This document shows, in pieces, positions 1-6,535 of a stretch of 7,857 bases of DNA. The notes beneath the pieces were generated by a model, which saw nothing but the letters and a program-made list of their open reading frames with translations, was not told the origin of the DNA and did not search any database. The stretch spans positions 1 through 7,857 of the forward strand of contig DETV01000031.1 of NCBI GenBank assembly GCA_002361775.1. The letters are read 5' to 3'. How positions within the stretch are numbered: position 1 is the stretch's first letter; every line of letters starts with the position of its first letter. A program made the translations under genes and the position numbers. The DNA is from Eubacterium sp. UBA3279. Lineage in GTDB: Bacteria; Bacillota; Clostridia; Lachnospirales; Lachnospiraceae.

Positions 1-4
1 AACA

Positions 5-23
5 GGTAGTTTTTGACACTACC
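5..23 (+). repeat. small perfect inverted repeat upstream of the SdpI-family gene
   Basis: GGTAGT (5-10) pairs perfectly with ACTACC (18-23) around a 7-nt loop, ending 8 nt before the ribosome binding site at 31-39. There is no T-tract after it, so it is not an intrinsic terminator. It may be an operator or an mRNA hairpin at a gene junction, but six base pairs may also be chance. Confidence 0.3.
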
Positions 24-47
24 GCGATTTAAAAGGAGGAAAGAAGA

Positions 48-677
48 ATGAAAGAGTATAAAGGAAAAATAATTTTAACGAGTATTGTAACGATTCTGCC
101 CATATTGATCGGACTGGTGTTATGGAACAAATTGCCGGATACCATTGCCACACATTTTGGGGCAGATAATGTACCGAATGGATGGAGCAGCAAGCCGTTT
201 GCAGTTATTGGTATACCGGCAATATTATTGGTAGTTCATTTGTTTACTCTGGGAATAACCCTAAATGATCCGAAAAAACGAAATATCGGGAAAATGATGT
301 TATCGGTCATATTCTGGATCATACCCGTGGTTTCTTTGATTGTGAATATAGCAACCTTATCCTATGCAATGGGAAGTAAGGTTGATATTGGTATAATTGC
401 AAATATACTTGTAGGATTGATGTTTATAATTATGGGAAATTATATGTCAAAAAACAGACAGAATTATACAGTGGGTATTCGCATTCCGTGGACTTTGGGA
501 AATGAAGAAAATTGGGATCGAACACATAGATTCGCTTCCAAACTGTGGGTGATTGGAGGAATTATATTCGTTATTAATGGGTTTGTCCAGAGTATTCTAA
601 TTTTGGTGGTGATTATTTTGATGACTATGATTGTGCCTATGATTTACTCTTTTGTGTTGTATAAAAAGGGGAATTAA
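48..677 (+). CDS. SdpI-family (DUF1648) integral membrane protein
   Basis: This 209-residue protein matches the SdpI family, known from Bacillus subtilis SdpI (similar length), the immunity and signalling protein against the SdpC killing peptide. The DUF1648 signature lies at residues 29-46 (LPDT, then THFGADNVPNGW). The second hallmark is the loop after the fourth helix, residues 130-165 (GNYM, NYTVGIRIPWTL, then the THRFASKLW stretch). About six membrane segments are visible, near residues 8-26, 51-72, 84-107, 114-133, 165-180 and 183-204, so it sits in the cytoplasmic membrane. The ATG at 48 is chosen because AAAAGGAGG (31-39) lies 8 nt upstream. No SdpC-like toxin or SdpR-type ArsR regulator is in the window; either could lie to the left. 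Family membership is secure. An actual immunity function is inference, since many clostridial homologues have no known toxin partner. Confidence 0.88.
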   Translation: MKEYKGKIILTSIVTILPILIGLVLWNKLPDTIATHFGADNVPNGWSSKPFAVIGIPAILLVVHLFTLGITLNDPKKRNIGKMMLSVIFWIIPVVSLIVNIATLSYAMGSKVDIGIIANILVGLMFIIMGNYMSKNRQNYTVGIRIPWTLGNEENWDRTHRFASKLWVIGGIIFVINGFVQSILILVVIILMTMIVPMIYSFVLYKKGN

Positions 678-727
678 GGAAAATCAATAACTTTTCAGAG
701 TGTTTTACGTTGTGCGAGAAAAAACTC

Positions 728-756
728 TTGACGAATCATCCGTTCTGCGTTATTGT
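728..756 (+). promoter_or_regulatory. sigma-A-type promoter for the metK transcript
   Basis: TTGACG (728-733) and TATTGT (751-756) are separated by exactly 17 nt, which places the start site near 763. The riboswitch begins about 25 nt later, as expected for an S-box leader. This also shows metK is a separate unit from the SdpI-family gene upstream. Confidence 0.65.
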
Positions 757-787
757 AATAGTCGTAAATTAGATAAATAAAGCTTTT

Positions 788-886
788 CTCTTATTCAGAG
801 TGATGGAGATACATAGGATCTGTGAAGTCACGGCAACCCCGCCAAGCGGAAGGTGCCTACCTGAGCGAGCAATCGAACAATAAGGG
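788..886 (+). ncRNA. SAM-I (S-box) riboswitch in the metK leader
   Basis: The region has the S-box plan. P1 is formed by CTTATT (790-795) with AATAAG (879-884), extended outward by C788-G886 and a T-G pair. After P1 comes AGAG (797-800). P2 is GTGA (800-803) with TCAC (828-831), and within it AGAT (807-810) pairs with ATCT (818-821). The TGTGAAG and CGGCAACC elements of the kink-turn region are at 821-827 and 831-838. P3 is CCGC/GCGG (839-842 and 846-849), followed by the conserved AAGGTGCC (850-857). In this class, S-adenosylmethionine binding stabilises P1 and lets the downstream terminator form. High SAM would therefore reduce synthesis of the SAM synthetase encoded next. The exact antiterminator pairing is not resolved by eye; G884-A888 with T909-C913 is one imperfect option. 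Confidence 0.95.
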
Positions 887-905
887 GATTTAATATTGAA
901 ATATT

Positions 906-930
906 GAGTCCGCTTTTGCGGGCTCTTTTA
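906..930 (+). terminator. riboswitch-controlled intrinsic terminator in the metK leader
   Basis: GAGTCCGC (906-913) pairs with GCGGGCTC (918-925), with one G-T wobble, around a TTTT loop; TTTT follows at 926-929. It sits 20 nt after the 3' strand of riboswitch P1 and 68 nt before the metK start, the normal place for the expression platform of an S-box. Confidence 0.9.
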
Positions 931-997
931 TTGCACGAAAGGCAGAAAAATAGAAACCCGGGAGAAAAGCGCCCACGAAAACAAAAGGAGAAAAACG

Positions 998-2188
998 ATG
1001 GAGAAAATTTTATTTACTTCTGAATCTGTAACTGAAGGTCATCCGGATAAGATGTGTGACCAGATTTCTGATGCAATTCTGGACGCATTGATGGAACAGG
1101 ATCCCATGAGCCGTGTTGCGTGTGAAACAGCAATTACAACAGGTCTTGTGCTGGTTATGGGAGAAATTACAACACAGGCTTATGTAGATATTCAGAAAAT
1201 CGTACGGGAAACAGTACGTGAGATTGGTTACACAAGAGGAAAATTTGGTTTTGATGCAGATAACTGCGGTGTGATCACAGCTATTGATGAACAGTCTTCT
1301 GATATTGCCATGGGTGTAGACAAAGCGCTGGAAGCAAAAGAAAATAAGTTGACAGATGAAGAACTGGATGCGATTGGAGCAGGAGATCAGGGTATGATGT
1401 TCGGTTTTGCAAGTAACGAAACAGAAGAATATATGCCATTTGCTATTGCTCTGGCACATAAACTGACCAGACAGCTTACAAAAGTAAGAAAAGAAGGAAC
1501 TCTGCCTTATCTGAGACCGGATGGAAAATCTCAGGTAACAGTAGAATATGATAAAGAAGGAAATCCTGTACGTCTGGATGCAGTGGTACTTTCCACACAG
1601 CATGATCCGGATGTAACACAGGAACAGATTCATGAAGATATCAAAAAATATGTTTTTGAACCTGTATTACCGACAGATATGATTGATGATGATACTAAAT
1701 TCTTCATTAATCCTACAGGAAGATTTGTTATTGGCGGACCTCATGGAGACAGTGGTGTAACAGGAAGAAAGATTATCGTAGATACTTATGGCGGATATGG
1801 CCGTCACGGCGGCGGAGCTTTCTCCGGTAAAGACTGTACCAAGGTTGACCGTTCCGCAGCTTATGCAGCTCGTTATGTAGCTAAAAATATGGTAGCAGCA
1901 GGACTGGCTGACAAATGTGAGATTCAGCTTTCTTATGCTATCGGTGTGGCTCATCCTACTTCTGTACGTGTGGATACTTTCGGTACAGGAAAACTGGAAG
2001 ATACAAAACTGGTAGAGATTATTCGTGAGAACTTCGATCTGAGACCGGCTGGAATTATTAAAATGCTGGATCTGAGACGTCCGATCTACAAACAGACAGC
2101 GGCATACGGACATTTTGGAAGAAATGATCTTGATCTGCCATGGGAAAAACTGGATAAAGTAGATGTTTTGAAAAAATATCTGGGATAA
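998..2188 (+). CDS. metK: S-adenosylmethionine synthetase (methionine adenosyltransferase)
   Basis: This cytosolic enzyme makes S-adenosylmethionine from ATP and methionine, releasing phosphate and pyrophosphate; it feeds methylation, radical-SAM chemistry and polyamine synthesis. The 396-residue length is normal for bacterial MetK. Visible landmarks are GHPDK at 14-18 (catalytic His15, metal-binding Asp17), the first family signature GAGDQGMMFG at 127-136, the D175/K177 region, R257-K258, and the phosphate-binding glycine-rich signature at 271-286 (GGGAFSGKD with K278, K282, D284). All active-site residues I can place by family knowledge are present. The ATG at 998 follows AAAGGAG (984-990) with 7-nt spacing. 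The gene is monocistronic, between the SAM-I riboswitch and a strong terminator, so feedback by its own product is expected. Nothing suggests truncation or transfer. Confidence 0.98.
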   Translation: MEKILFTSESVTEGHPDKMCDQISDAILDALMEQDPMSRVACETAITTGLVLVMGEITTQAYVDIQKIVRETVREIGYTRGKFGFDADNCGVITAIDEQSSDIAMGVDKALEAKENKLTDEELDAIGAGDQGMMFGFASNETEEYMPFAIALAHKLTRQLTKVRKEGTLPYLRPDGKSQVTVEYDKEGNPVRLDAVVLSTQHDPDVTQEQIHEDIKKYVFEPVLPTDMIDDDTKFFINPTGRFVIGGPHGDSGVTGRKIIVDTYGGYGRHGGGAFSGKDCTKVDRSAAYAARYVAKNMVAAGLADKCEIQLSYAIGVAHPTSVRVDTFGTGKLEDTKLVEIIRENFDLRPAGIIKMLDLRRPIYKQTAAYGHFGRNDLDLPWEKLDKVDVLKKYLG

Positions 2189-2201
2189 AATTTAAATAAA
2201 G

Positions 2202-2264
2202 AAGGCTGTCAGGAAATCAGTAGCAATTTACCATTGCAGATGATTTTCTGGCAGCCTTTTTTTT
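2202..2264 (+). terminator. long-hairpin intrinsic terminator after metK
   Basis: The left arm 2202-2219 pairs with 2241-2258 over 18 bp with two G-T wobbles. A 3-nt internal loop follows, then GCAAT (2223-2227) pairs with ATTGC (2233-2237) around a 5-nt loop. Eight T residues run from 2257 to 2264. It lies 13 nt after the metK stop and 48 nt before the 3' end of the convergent exporter gene. On the minus strand the hairpin is followed by TTCTTTATTTAAATTTT, so it may also weakly end exporter transcripts. The stem is longer than most intrinsic terminators. Confidence 0.9.
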
Positions 2265-2312
2265 GTCATATAGATAAAATTATCAGTGATGCAGTATGAA
2301 ACTTATATTGAT

Positions 2313-3695
2313 CTACAGATGTATTTCCGGCGCCGGTTTCGCCATTTCCCGTTTTTTCAGATGTTTATCCACTACCAGAAGAAATACTACAGTAGAAAGA
2401 ACGGACGACATCAAATCGGCAACAGGTTCTGCATAAAATGCGGCTTTGGCTTCAATCAGGAAAGGAAGAAGTACGGTCAGCAGCATAAAAGAACATTTTC
2501 GGAACAATGACAGCGCCAGGGCAGTTTTGGTGCGTTCCATAGCAGTAAGACCATCCACCAGTACGTACTGGAAACTTAAAGGAATGATCATCATAGTAAA
2601 GACTTTGATTCCCCAGATGGAAAAATCAATATATTCCGCATCACTGGTAAAGAACTGGACAAAAAACTGGGGAAGGAGCTGAGATACCAGAAACATAATC
2701 GTGGTAAATACCAGGCAAAGTCCCAGAATATATTTTTCTGCAGTTTTTACCCGTTTTGTAAGTTTTGCACCATAGTTATAACTGATAATCGGTTGTGTTC
2801 CACCGCTGATTCCCAGCATGGGCGAGGTGATCAGCGTCACATAGCTTTGTACAATGGTCGCGCAGGTGATCAGCATATCTCCCTGGGTTTTTCCTCCAAA
2901 ATGCTGCAGGGACGCATTCATGACAATCAAAATAAGACTGTCTGTGGTAAGAATAAGGAAAGGAGATATTCCCAGGTAAATAATTCTTCCCATCAGGCGG
3001 AGATCATAATTTCCAAAAGTGATTTTCACCTGTGGTCTTTTCCCAAAAAGAAAATACAGGGCGAAAGAACAGGAGATAAATTGAGAAATTACGGTGGCAA
3101 CTGCCGCCCCGGCAACTCCCATGTCAAACAGGAAAATAAATACAGGGTCCAGCACAATATTGGAAAAAGCGCCTATCAGTACAGTTACCATTCCGAACAG
3201 AGGAAATCCCTGACAAGTGATAAAGTAATTTAAGCCGCTGGCCATTAAAGCAAAAAATGTTCCCAACGTGTAGATTGTCAGGTAGCTGTTGGCGTAGGGA
3301 AAGGTTGCTTCACTGGCGCCAAACCAAAGTAATAAATGATTCTTTAACAAAGGAAAAGCCACAGTAAGAACTGCGGAAAATATGCCAAGAAGCAGGAATG
3401 AATTTGCAAGAATCTGTCTTGCTTTTTTTATGTTTTGTTCTCCCAGTCGAATGGAAAGAAGAATGGAACCGCCTAATCCTACCAGTGTTCCAAAGGAGGA
3501 AAGGAGGGTGACAATGGGTCCGCAGATACCGGCTCCGGCTAAGGCTAAAGCGCCTGTTTTGGGAATATGACCAATATACATACGGTCTATGATACTGTAA
3601 AGTACATTAACAAACTGGGCAAGCATAGCAGGACCGGCCAGTTTTAACACAAGGGAAGGAATGGAATCTTTTCCTAAGTCTGTCTGATGTTTCAT
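2313..3695 (-). CDS. MATE-family multidrug/toxic compound exporter (MepA-like)
   Basis: This 460-residue polytopic membrane protein belongs to the MATE family of cation-driven antiporters that expel drugs or metabolites. The N-terminal pattern DLGKDSIPSLVLKLAGPAM, then the IDRMYIGHI region (residues 6-44), is typical of the clostridial MepA/NorM-like branch. The central segment DPVFIF-DMGVAGAAVATV (183-202) and the second-half signature around 295-311 (G-GGTQPIISYNYGAK) are classical MATE motifs. About twelve hydrophobic segments form two similar halves, split near residue 225. The length fits MepA (about 450). The ATG (complement of 3693-3695) has AAAGG at 3704-3708 with 8-nt spacing, a modest ribosome binding site. 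It is convergent with metK and divergent from the kinase operon. The substrate cannot be told from sequence, and no MepR-like regulator is adjacent. Confidence 0.93.
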   Translation of the reverse strand: MKHQTDLGKDSIPSLVLKLAGPAMLAQFVNVLYSIIDRMYIGHIPKTGALALAGAGICGPIVTLLSSFGTLVGLGGSILLSIRLGEQNIKKARQILANSFLLLGIFSAVLTVAFPLLKNHLLLWFGASEATFPYANSYLTIYTLGTFFALMASGLNYFITCQGFPLFGMVTVLIGAFSNIVLDPVFIFLFDMGVAGAAVATVISQFISCSFALYFLFGKRPQVKITFGNYDLRLMGRIIYLGISPFLILTTDSLILIVMNASLQHFGGKTQGDMLITCATIVQSYVTLITSPMLGISGGTQPIISYNYGAKLTKRVKTAEKYILGLCLVFTTIMFLVSQLLPQFFVQFFTSDAEYIDFSIWGIKVFTMMIIPLSFQYVLVDGLTAMERTKTALALSLFRKCSFMLLTVLLPFLIEAKAAFYAEPVADLMSSVLSTVVFLLVVDKHLKKREMAKPAPEIHL

Positions 3696-3730
3696 TTGTA
3701 AAACCTTTGGGGATATACCCCGTCCTTTTT

Positions 3731-3760
3731 CATATATTTTCGTAGAGATGTTCAGGTCAA
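3731..3760 (-). promoter_or_regulatory. candidate promoter of the MATE exporter gene
   Basis: On the minus strand TTGACC (complement of 3755-3760) is followed 18 nt later by TATATG (complement of 3731-3736). This would start the transcript near 3725, giving a leader of about 30 nt. The -35 is good, the -10 fair and the spacing acceptable. The leader would contain a short GGGG/CCCC inverted repeat (3709-3721) directly beside the ribosome binding site. Confidence 0.45.
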
Positions 3761-3772
3761 AGGATGTCTGAC

Positions 3773-3804
3773 GAATTGTTTCGTGGTATGAACCTTCACA
3801 ATTC
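3773..3804. repeat. perfect 7-bp inverted repeat upstream of the exporter promoter
   Basis: GAATTGT (3773-3779) and ACAATTC (3798-3804) are exact complements. Between them a smaller GGT/ACC pairing (3785-3787 and 3792-3794) gives a nested dyad. It lies about 13 nt upstream of the exporter -35, so it could be a regulator site; no matching regulator is identified here. Confidence 0.35.
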
Positions 3805-3877
3805 TGGCATCTCGTAGATTAATATAACAGTTTTGTGGGAGTGATTCAAGAGAAGGAAAGGATAAGATTTATAGAAA

Positions 3878-3932
3878 GTTTAGAAATTTTCCGCTTTGTT
3901 TAGGCGAAAATGGGGAAGATATATGCTATACT
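3878..3932 (+). promoter_or_regulatory. extended -10 promoter and phased direct repeats for the kinase-regulator operon
   Basis: TGCTATACT (3924-3932) is an extended -10 element; no good -35 lies 17 nt upstream, so an activator may be needed. GTTTAG occurs at 3878-3883 and again at 3898-3903, exactly 20 bp apart (two helical turns), just upstream of the core promoter. OmpR-family regulators bind direct repeats on one helix face, so autoregulation by the encoded regulator is plausible. An imperfect dyad TTTTCCGC/GCGAAAA (3887-3894 and 3904-3910) overlaps the second repeat. The rest of the 3696-3994 gap shows no gene. Confidence 0.5.
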
Positions 3933-3994
3933 TTTACTATAGACTGCCTGTCATGAAAAGTGCAGTTAGTAATTAAAAAGGCAAGGATGAAGAT

Positions 3995-5491
3995 ATGAAA
4001 CTGAAAAACAGAATAATTATTTCTTTTTTCGTTATCATTTTAGTTCCGCTGATTCTTACGGTGATTGCATTTATGGGGTTTACCAGTTATCAGATGCACT
4101 CTATAGAGAAACAGTATGGAATTGAAGGAATTACTTATGAAAGCCTGTCCAATAATACATTTATTCTCAGTAAGATGACACAAAAGCTTTTTGATAATCT
4201 GCAGAAGACAGCCAAAATGAATGCAGATAATCTGGAAGATGTGAAGTATCTGGATAAGGTAAATGAAGATTTAAAAGCAAAGAATGCATATTTACTGATA
4301 AGAAAAGAATATTCTATGATCTATAATGGAAGTGATGAAGCAGATTCACAGATACTTCTGGAAGAGCTTCCTGATTATGGAGATGCCATGGCGGGAAATG
4401 ACAGGGGCATCTACATTGGTGCGGATATTCAGGCCCTTGTAAAACAGGTGGATTTTGAATTTCAGGATGGTTCGGCAGGAAGTGCGTTTATTGTCAGTAA
4501 AGCAGATACGATCATTCCGCAGATGCAGCATTTGATGGCAGACATGGTATTTGTGATCGTGTTGATTTTGATTGTTACTTCCCTGGGTTTGTGTATGTGG
4601 ACGTATCGGGGAGTGATCACTCCTTTGAATCAATTAAAGGAAGCAACAAAGAATATAAAAGAAGGAAATCTTGATTTTACTATTGAAAAAAGCGGAGTGG
4701 ATGAGATCAGTGATTTGTGCGAGGATTTTGAAGAGATGCGACAGAGGCTGAAGCAGTCCACAGAAGAAAAAGTGGCTTTTGATAAGGAAAACAAAGAATT
4801 GATCAGTAATATTTCTCATGATCTGAAGACACCCATTACTGCAGTAAAAGGTTATGTGGAAGGTATTATGGACGGAGTGGCTGATACTCCTGAGAAGATG
4901 AATAAATACATCCGAACCATATACACGAAGGCAAATGAGATGGATCGCCTGATCAATGAGCTTACGTTTTATTCTAAAATTGATACGAATCGAATTCCTT
5001 ACACCTTTAATAAAATCAATGTAAGTGATTATTTTGAGGATTGTGTGGATGAACTGAGCATGGAACTGGAGTCCAGAGGTGTTTCTCTCACATATTTTAA
5101 TTATCTGGAAGAAGATGCGGTGGTCATAGCAGATGCAGAGCAGATTAAGCGAGTGATTAATAATATTATCAGTAATTCACTGAAATATATGAATAAACCC
5201 AAAGGAGCCATTAATATCCGTTTGCGGGATGTGGGTGATTTCATCCAGATTGAGATAGAGGATAATGGCAAGGGAATTGCCCAGAAAGATCTGGCAAGTA
5301 TTTTCGACAGATTTTATCGGACAGATGCTTCACGAAATTCTTCTATGGGAGGAAGTGGCATCGGACTGTCTATTGTTAAAAAGATTATGGAAGATCATGG
5401 CGGTCAGGTTTGGGCGACAAGTAAAGAAGGCACAGGTACTACAATGTATCTGGCTTTGAGAAAATATCAGGAGGTACCGGCAAATGAGTAA
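3995..5491 (+). CDS. membrane sensor histidine kinase of a two-component system
   Basis: The 498-residue protein senses an external signal and passes phosphate from its histidine to the response regulator encoded next. It has a first membrane helix (about 7-29), a putative extracellular sensor region (about 30-181) of no family I recognise, a second helix (about 183-204) and a HAMP linker (about 205-258). The dimerisation/phosphoacceptor domain carries SHDLKTP (274-280), with His275 as the phosphorylated residue. The ATPase domain shows the N box (N389, N390, N394), G1 box DNGKGI (423-428), F box FDRFYRT (437-443) and G2 box GGSGIGLSIV (452-461). All boxes are intact, so it should be active. 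AAGGA (3983-3987) precedes the ATG by 7 nt. The stop overlaps the regulator start by 8 nt, so translation is probably coupled. The HAMP and kinase core resemble VanS/ResE-type kinases; the ligand is unknown. Confidence 0.94.
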   Translation: MKLKNRIIISFFVIILVPLILTVIAFMGFTSYQMHSIEKQYGIEGITYESLSNNTFILSKMTQKLFDNLQKTAKMNADNLEDVKYLDKVNEDLKAKNAYLLIRKEYSMIYNGSDEADSQILLEELPDYGDAMAGNDRGIYIGADIQALVKQVDFEFQDGSAGSAFIVSKADTIIPQMQHLMADMVFVIVLILIVTSLGLCMWTYRGVITPLNQLKEATKNIKEGNLDFTIEKSGVDEISDLCEDFEEMRQRLKQSTEEKVAFDKENKELISNISHDLKTPITAVKGYVEGIMDGVADTPEKMNKYIRTIYTKANEMDRLINELTFYSKIDTNRIPYTFNKINVSDYFEDCVDELSMELESRGVSLTYFNYLEEDAVVIADAEQIKRVINNIISNSLKYMNKPKGAINIRLRDVGDFIQIEIEDNGKGIAQKDLASIFDRFYRTDASRNSSMGGSGIGLSIVKKIMEDHGGQVWATSKEGTGTTMYLALRKYQEVPANE

Positions 5492-6173
5492 AATATTGAT
5501 TGTGGAAGATGAAGAAGCAATTGCGGATCTGGAGAAGGATTATCTGGAATTAAGTGGATTTGAGGTGGATATTGAGCATCGGGGAGATGTGGGCCTTAAG
5601 AGAGCTTTGACAGAAGAATTTAATCTGATCATATTGGATCTTATGCTTCCGGAAATGGATGGATTTGATATTTGCCGGGAGATTCGGGCCCAGAAGAATA
5701 CGCCTGTGATCATGGTTTCTGCAAAGAAAGATGATATTGATAAGATTCGGGGATTGGGATTAGGAGCAGATGATTATATGACAAAGCCGTTTAGTCCCAG
5801 TGAACTGGTAGCCAGAGTAAAGGCACATCTGGCTCGATATGAACGATTAATCGGTACAGGCGTACAGGAAAATGATATTATTGAGATTCGGGGAATCAAG
5901 ATTGACAAGACTGCCCGGAGAGTATGGGTGAATGGAGAAGAAAAAAACTTCACCACAAAGGAATTTGATCTTCTGACTTTCCTGGCCCAGAATCCTAATC
6001 GTGTGTTTACGAAAGATGAGTTGTTCCGGGAAATCTGGGATATGGAATCTGTGGGAGATATTGCTACGGTTACAGTGCATATCAAGAAAATAAGAGAAAA
6101 AATAGAATATAATACAGCGAAACCTCAGTATATTGAGACAATCTGGGGAGTTGGTTATCGCTTTAAGGTATGA
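5484..6173 (+). CDS. OmpR/PhoB-family response regulator
   Basis: This 229-residue cytosolic protein is the partner of the kinase upstream. The receiver domain (about 2-115) has the acidic pair E8-D9, phosphoacceptor D52 in LDLMLPEMDG, S79 in place of the usual Thr/Ser switch residue, and K101 in TKPF. The winged-helix DNA-binding domain spans about 132-229, with the TTKEFDLLTFLAQNPNRVFT region (157-176), recognition helix around 191-207 and the C-terminal wing WGVGYRFK (221-228). Length and layout are normal for OmpR-family regulators. The ATG lies inside the last codons of the kinase gene (ATGAGTAA shared). Its own AGGAGGT (5469-5475) is 8 nt upstream, within the kinase coding region. A terminator follows at once, so the operon ends here. 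The targets are not known; self-control through the GTTTAG repeats at 3878-3903 is a guess. Confidence 0.96.
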   Translation: MSKILIVEDEEAIADLEKDYLELSGFEVDIEHRGDVGLKRALTEEFNLIILDLMLPEMDGFDICREIRAQKNTPVIMVSAKKDDIDKIRGLGLGADDYMTKPFSPSELVARVKAHLARYERLIGTGVQENDIIEIRGIKIDKTARRVWVNGEEKNFTTKEFDLLTFLAQNPNRVFTKDELFREIWDMESVGDIATVTVHIKKIREKIEYNTAKPQYIETIWGVGYRFKV

Positions 6174-6178
6174 GAATG

Positions 6179-6223
6179 AAAAAACCGCAGCGTTCCGTTT
6201 TATGTACGTGAACGCTGCGGTTT
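6179..6223. terminator. bidirectional intrinsic terminator between convergent units
   Basis: AAACCGCAGCGTTC (6182-6195) pairs perfectly over 14 bp with 6210-6223, with an inner CGT/ACG extension. Read on the plus strand it ends the kinase-regulator operon, 8 nt after the stop, but only TTT follows. Read on the minus strand the hairpin is followed by six T residues (complement of 6179-6184). It is therefore a textbook terminator for transcripts arriving from the right, supporting a real minus-strand gene at 6241-6387. Confidence 0.88.
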
Positions 6224-6240
6224 GAATGTTAACCTTAAAA

Positions 6241-6387
6241 TTAGAAGAATCTTGGAGATACATTCAGAAGGTTAAAAGAATTTCTTTTGAGCATTTCTTC
6301 AGGAGTGCTTTCGTCACCAACCTGTTCGATAATAGCCATATTCTTTGTGAAGTATTTTTCAACCAATGTTTTCATGTAATTTTTCAT
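6241..6387 (-). CDS. small 48-residue protein of unknown function
   Basis: Reading the minus strand from ATG (complement of 6385-6387) to TAA (complement of 6241-6243) gives a 48-residue protein. It begins MKNYMKTLVEKYFTKNMAII, continues with an acidic stretch containing GDESTPEEM (residues 24-32), and ends KRNSFNLLNVSPRFF. It has no cysteine, no signal peptide and no clear membrane segment. The N-terminal third could form a basic amphipathic helix. The case for a real gene rests on context: AAGGAGG (complement of 6396-6402) is 8 nt upstream of the ATG, a strong minus-strand terminator lies 17 nt past the stop, and a TATAAT box lies in the right direction upstream. I do not recognise the family. 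The acidic middle followed by a short hydrophobic, aromatic tail recalls leader-plus-core peptides, but no maturation enzyme or exporter is next to it, so that is speculation. It is divergent from the AraC regulator gene. Confidence 0.75.
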   Translation of the reverse strand: MKNYMKTLVEKYFTKNMAIIEQVGDESTPEEMLKRNSFNLLNVSPRFF

Positions 6388-6454
6388 AATAAATTCCTCC
6401 TTATTTATACTGTAGTCTATGTGTAGTTATTTGTTTTTCTTATTTATCTTACAG

Positions 6455-6483
6455 TTGCATTATAGCCAGTTTTTTACTATAAT
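6455..6483 (+). promoter_or_regulatory. promoter of the AraC-family regulator gene
   Basis: TTGCAT (6455-6460) and a perfect TATAAT (6478-6483) are 17 nt apart, giving a start near 6490 and a leader of about 46 nt. The element overlaps the candidate promoter of the divergent 48-aa gene, so the two directions probably compete for polymerase or share an operator. Confidence 0.7.
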
Positions 6484-6492
6484 ACGTGTCAA
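6459..6492 (-). promoter_or_regulatory. candidate promoter of the 48-aa gene
   Basis: On the minus strand a perfect TATAAT (complement of 6459-6464) would start transcription near 6452, with a leader of about 65 nt before the small gene. A perfect TTGACA (complement of 6487-6492) lies upstream, but the gap is 22 nt, too long for normal sigma-A recognition. Either the TTGACA is coincidental or the promoter depends on an activator that compensates for spacing. Confidence 0.45.
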
Positions 6493-6535
6493 ATCCAATC
6501 AATAAGTAGCCAAATCTTGCAAAAGGAGGAGTTTT

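Noticed and set aside
3..32. Possible C-terminus of an upstream gene (QVVFDTTAI then TAA)
   Set aside because: Nine residues are too few to identify. An ArsR/SdpR regulator would fit the neighbour, but nothing in this stretch proves it is coding.
697..728. Imperfect inverted repeat (AGAGTGTTTT with AAAAAACTCT) after the SdpI-family gene
   Set aside because: It is A/T-rich with one mismatch and a 12-nt loop, has no T-tract after it, and overlaps the metK -35 box. It is not a convincing terminator.
1010..2113. Two long minus-strand frames inside metK
   Set aside because: They are antisense frames of a highly conserved gene, cysteine- and serine-rich in composition, without ribosome binding sites.
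6226..6426. 66-codon plus-strand frame over the same stretch as the 48-aa gene
   Set aside because: It has no ribosome binding site and starts at the edge of a terminator. The minus-strand frame has far better signals.
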